Origin: Candidatus Wildermuthbacteria bacterium RIFCSPHIGHO2_12_FULL_40_12
GTDB taxonomy: Bacteria > Patescibacteriota > Minisyncoccia > Minisyncoccales > 2-12-FULL-40-12
Assembly: GCA_001823315.1 (NCBI GenBank)
Contig: MHUC01000015.1
Span: 2,106-30,058, forward strand
Length of the DNA stretch: 27,953 bases
Reading direction: 5' to 3'
This document shows positions 27,101-27,953 of the stretch, piece by piece. Under the pieces are notes generated by a model. The model did not search any database, was not told the origin of the DNA, and saw only the letters and a list, made by a program, of their open reading frames with translations. A program made the position numbers and the translations under genes. Position 1 is the stretch's first letter. Each line of letters opens with the position of its first letter.

Positions 27101-27953
27101 CTAAAAATTGAAGATTGGCGGAATAAACCCAATGGCAACAAAAGCGTTGATCAAGTTAAAAACGCCGAAAAATATCACAATGATGCCAGCGGTCTTAAAA
27201 AAGATTGATGATTGCGCTTTTTTGTAAATACCCAGAGAGCTAAAGCTCAATAAAGCCAACACCGGAAACGTGCCAAGGGCAAACGTAAACATAGTTAAAG
27301 CGCCCTCTAAGAAACTGCCGGTAGTCAAAGTATAAATCTGCATTGACTGGGTAAAGCCGCAAGGCAGGAAAAACGTTGCGACGCCAACTATAGACGGCGT
27401 CAAAACATGATTGATATCTTTAAGATTATGAACATGTTTTCCAATAGAGCTTGGGATGGTGAACTGCAGTTTTTTCGCCCAAGGGAATATATCCAAAAGA
27501 TTAATGCCAAGAATCAAAAGCAAAAAAGCGACTACTAAACTAAGCGAAAATACCCCAATGGGACTTAACTGGAAAGCGGATCCAAAAACGCCGATTACAC
27601 CCCCAAGCAAAAAGAACGACGCTAAGCGGCCAACATGAAACATGGCTTGCGGTAAAATTCTCTCCCCTTCTTTAACGTAGTTGGCGGACATAGAAAGCGT
27701 TAATCCGCCAACTACCGCCATACAAGTGGAAACAGAAGCGATAAGTCCGATTAAAAATGCTGTTCCATAATTAACCTCTGACGCGGTGACCAGATTAACG
27801 ATACCGAGTTTCTGCAAAAGAATAAACAAGACAATAAATCCTGCGGCAATCGGAAAGGCCGTCTTGAAATCAGACCATTGGGTAACGTTTTTCCGTCGTT
27901 CAAGAGAAAGAGCGTAACCGTGCGGTTTTAATACCTCGCTTAAATCTCGCGCG
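27101..27953 (-). CDS. HMA-linked TauE/SafE (UreH/DsbD-like) membrane transporter, 5'-truncated by window edge
   Basis: The frame is open to the window end, so the first visible residues (ARDLSEVLKPHGYALSLERRKN) are internal. They look like the end of a heavy-metal-associated domain and its linker. Then come six or seven helices with GLIASVSTCMAVVGGLTLSMS and FFLPCGFTQSMQIYTLTTGSFLEGALTMFTFALGTFP, the paired Cys blocks of the UreH_2 / cytochrome c biogenesis type TauE-SafE family. Such HMA fusions next to a cupredoxin point to copper or another soft metal. A TTG at 27829 is not the true start. Substrate and direction are unknown. Confidence 0.82.
   Translation of the reverse strand, partial: ARDLSEVLKPHGYALSLERRKNVTQWSDFKTAFPIAAGFIVLFILLQKLGIVNLVTASEVNYGTAFLIGLIASVSTCMAVVGGLTLSMSANYVKEGERILPQAMFHVGRLASFFLLGGVIGVFGSAFQLSPIGVFSLSLVVAFLLLILGINLLDIFPWAKKLQFTIPSSIGKHVHNLKDINHVLTPSIVGVATFFLPCGFTQSMQIYTLTTGSFLEGALTMFTFALGTFPVLALLSFSSLGIYKKAQSSIFFKTAGIIVIFFGVFNLINAFVAIGFIPPIFNF

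Noticed and set aside
1..27953. CRISPR array, toxin-antitoxin pair or prophage
   Set aside because: No regularly spaced repeats, cas genes, recognisable toxin-antitoxin pair or phage structural genes were seen on either strand.

Overview
The window looks like part of a Candidate Phyla Radiation (Patescibacteria, most likely Parcubacteria-type) chromosome. This is inferred from gene content and style, not from a search. The genes are compact and often overlap by ATGA or TAATG junctions. Most conserved genes lack a Shine-Dalgarno (SD) sequence. UGA is a normal stop, so this is not a UGA=Gly lineage. There is no rRNA, CRISPR array, transposase or recognisable prophage.

Layout: (1) 1-5,450, minus strand: end-truncated nnrD-like gene, galU, ftsZ with very basic extensions, a possible 28-aa membrane peptide, LOG-family nucleosidase, AlkD-like glycosylase, greA, ybaB, and a DUF192 membrane-anchored protein. 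(2) 5,500-10,000, minus strand: an orphan membrane protein, tgt (3' frameshifted) coupled to a secreted CAP protein, and two orphan genes. (3) 10,080-14,570, minus strand: ferric-reductase-like membrane protein, FKBP, ATP-cone protein, Gmad2 lipoprotein-like protein, xseB, xseA, peroxiredoxin, small membrane protein. (4) 14,600-16,680: a divergent accessory block with back-to-back promoters. (5) 16,700-20,400, mainly minus strand: nucleoside deoxyribosyltransferase-like protein, DUF84 NTPase, uppP, an orphan plus-strand peptide, msrB, msrA, GIY-YIG nuclease. (6) 20,490-20,925: an intact tRNA-Gln(CUG) with partial copies of itself on both sides and a GIY-YIG gene running straight into it. (7) 20,965-23,755: ftsX, ftsE, and prfB with a programmed +1 frameshift. 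(8) 23,800-26,260, plus strand: XRE regulator, orphan membrane protein, a single-chain mitochondrial-type PheRS, a short ORF, and tRNA-Thr(CGU) on minus. (9) 26,290-27,953, minus strand: DoxX-like, cupredoxin, and HMA-TauE/SafE copper or metal module, cut at the window end.

There appear to be two classes of gene. Conserved housekeeping genes sit in overlapping operons, mostly without SD. About nine orphan genes of unknown function are single transcription units with strong SDs, mostly near-consensus promoters (several TTGACA-N17-TATAAT-like) and their own intrinsic terminators, placed between the operons on either strand. The most unusual structure is the tRNA-Gln/GIY-YIG arrangement, which looks like a very small nuclease-linked unit inserted at the 5' end of a tRNA gene.
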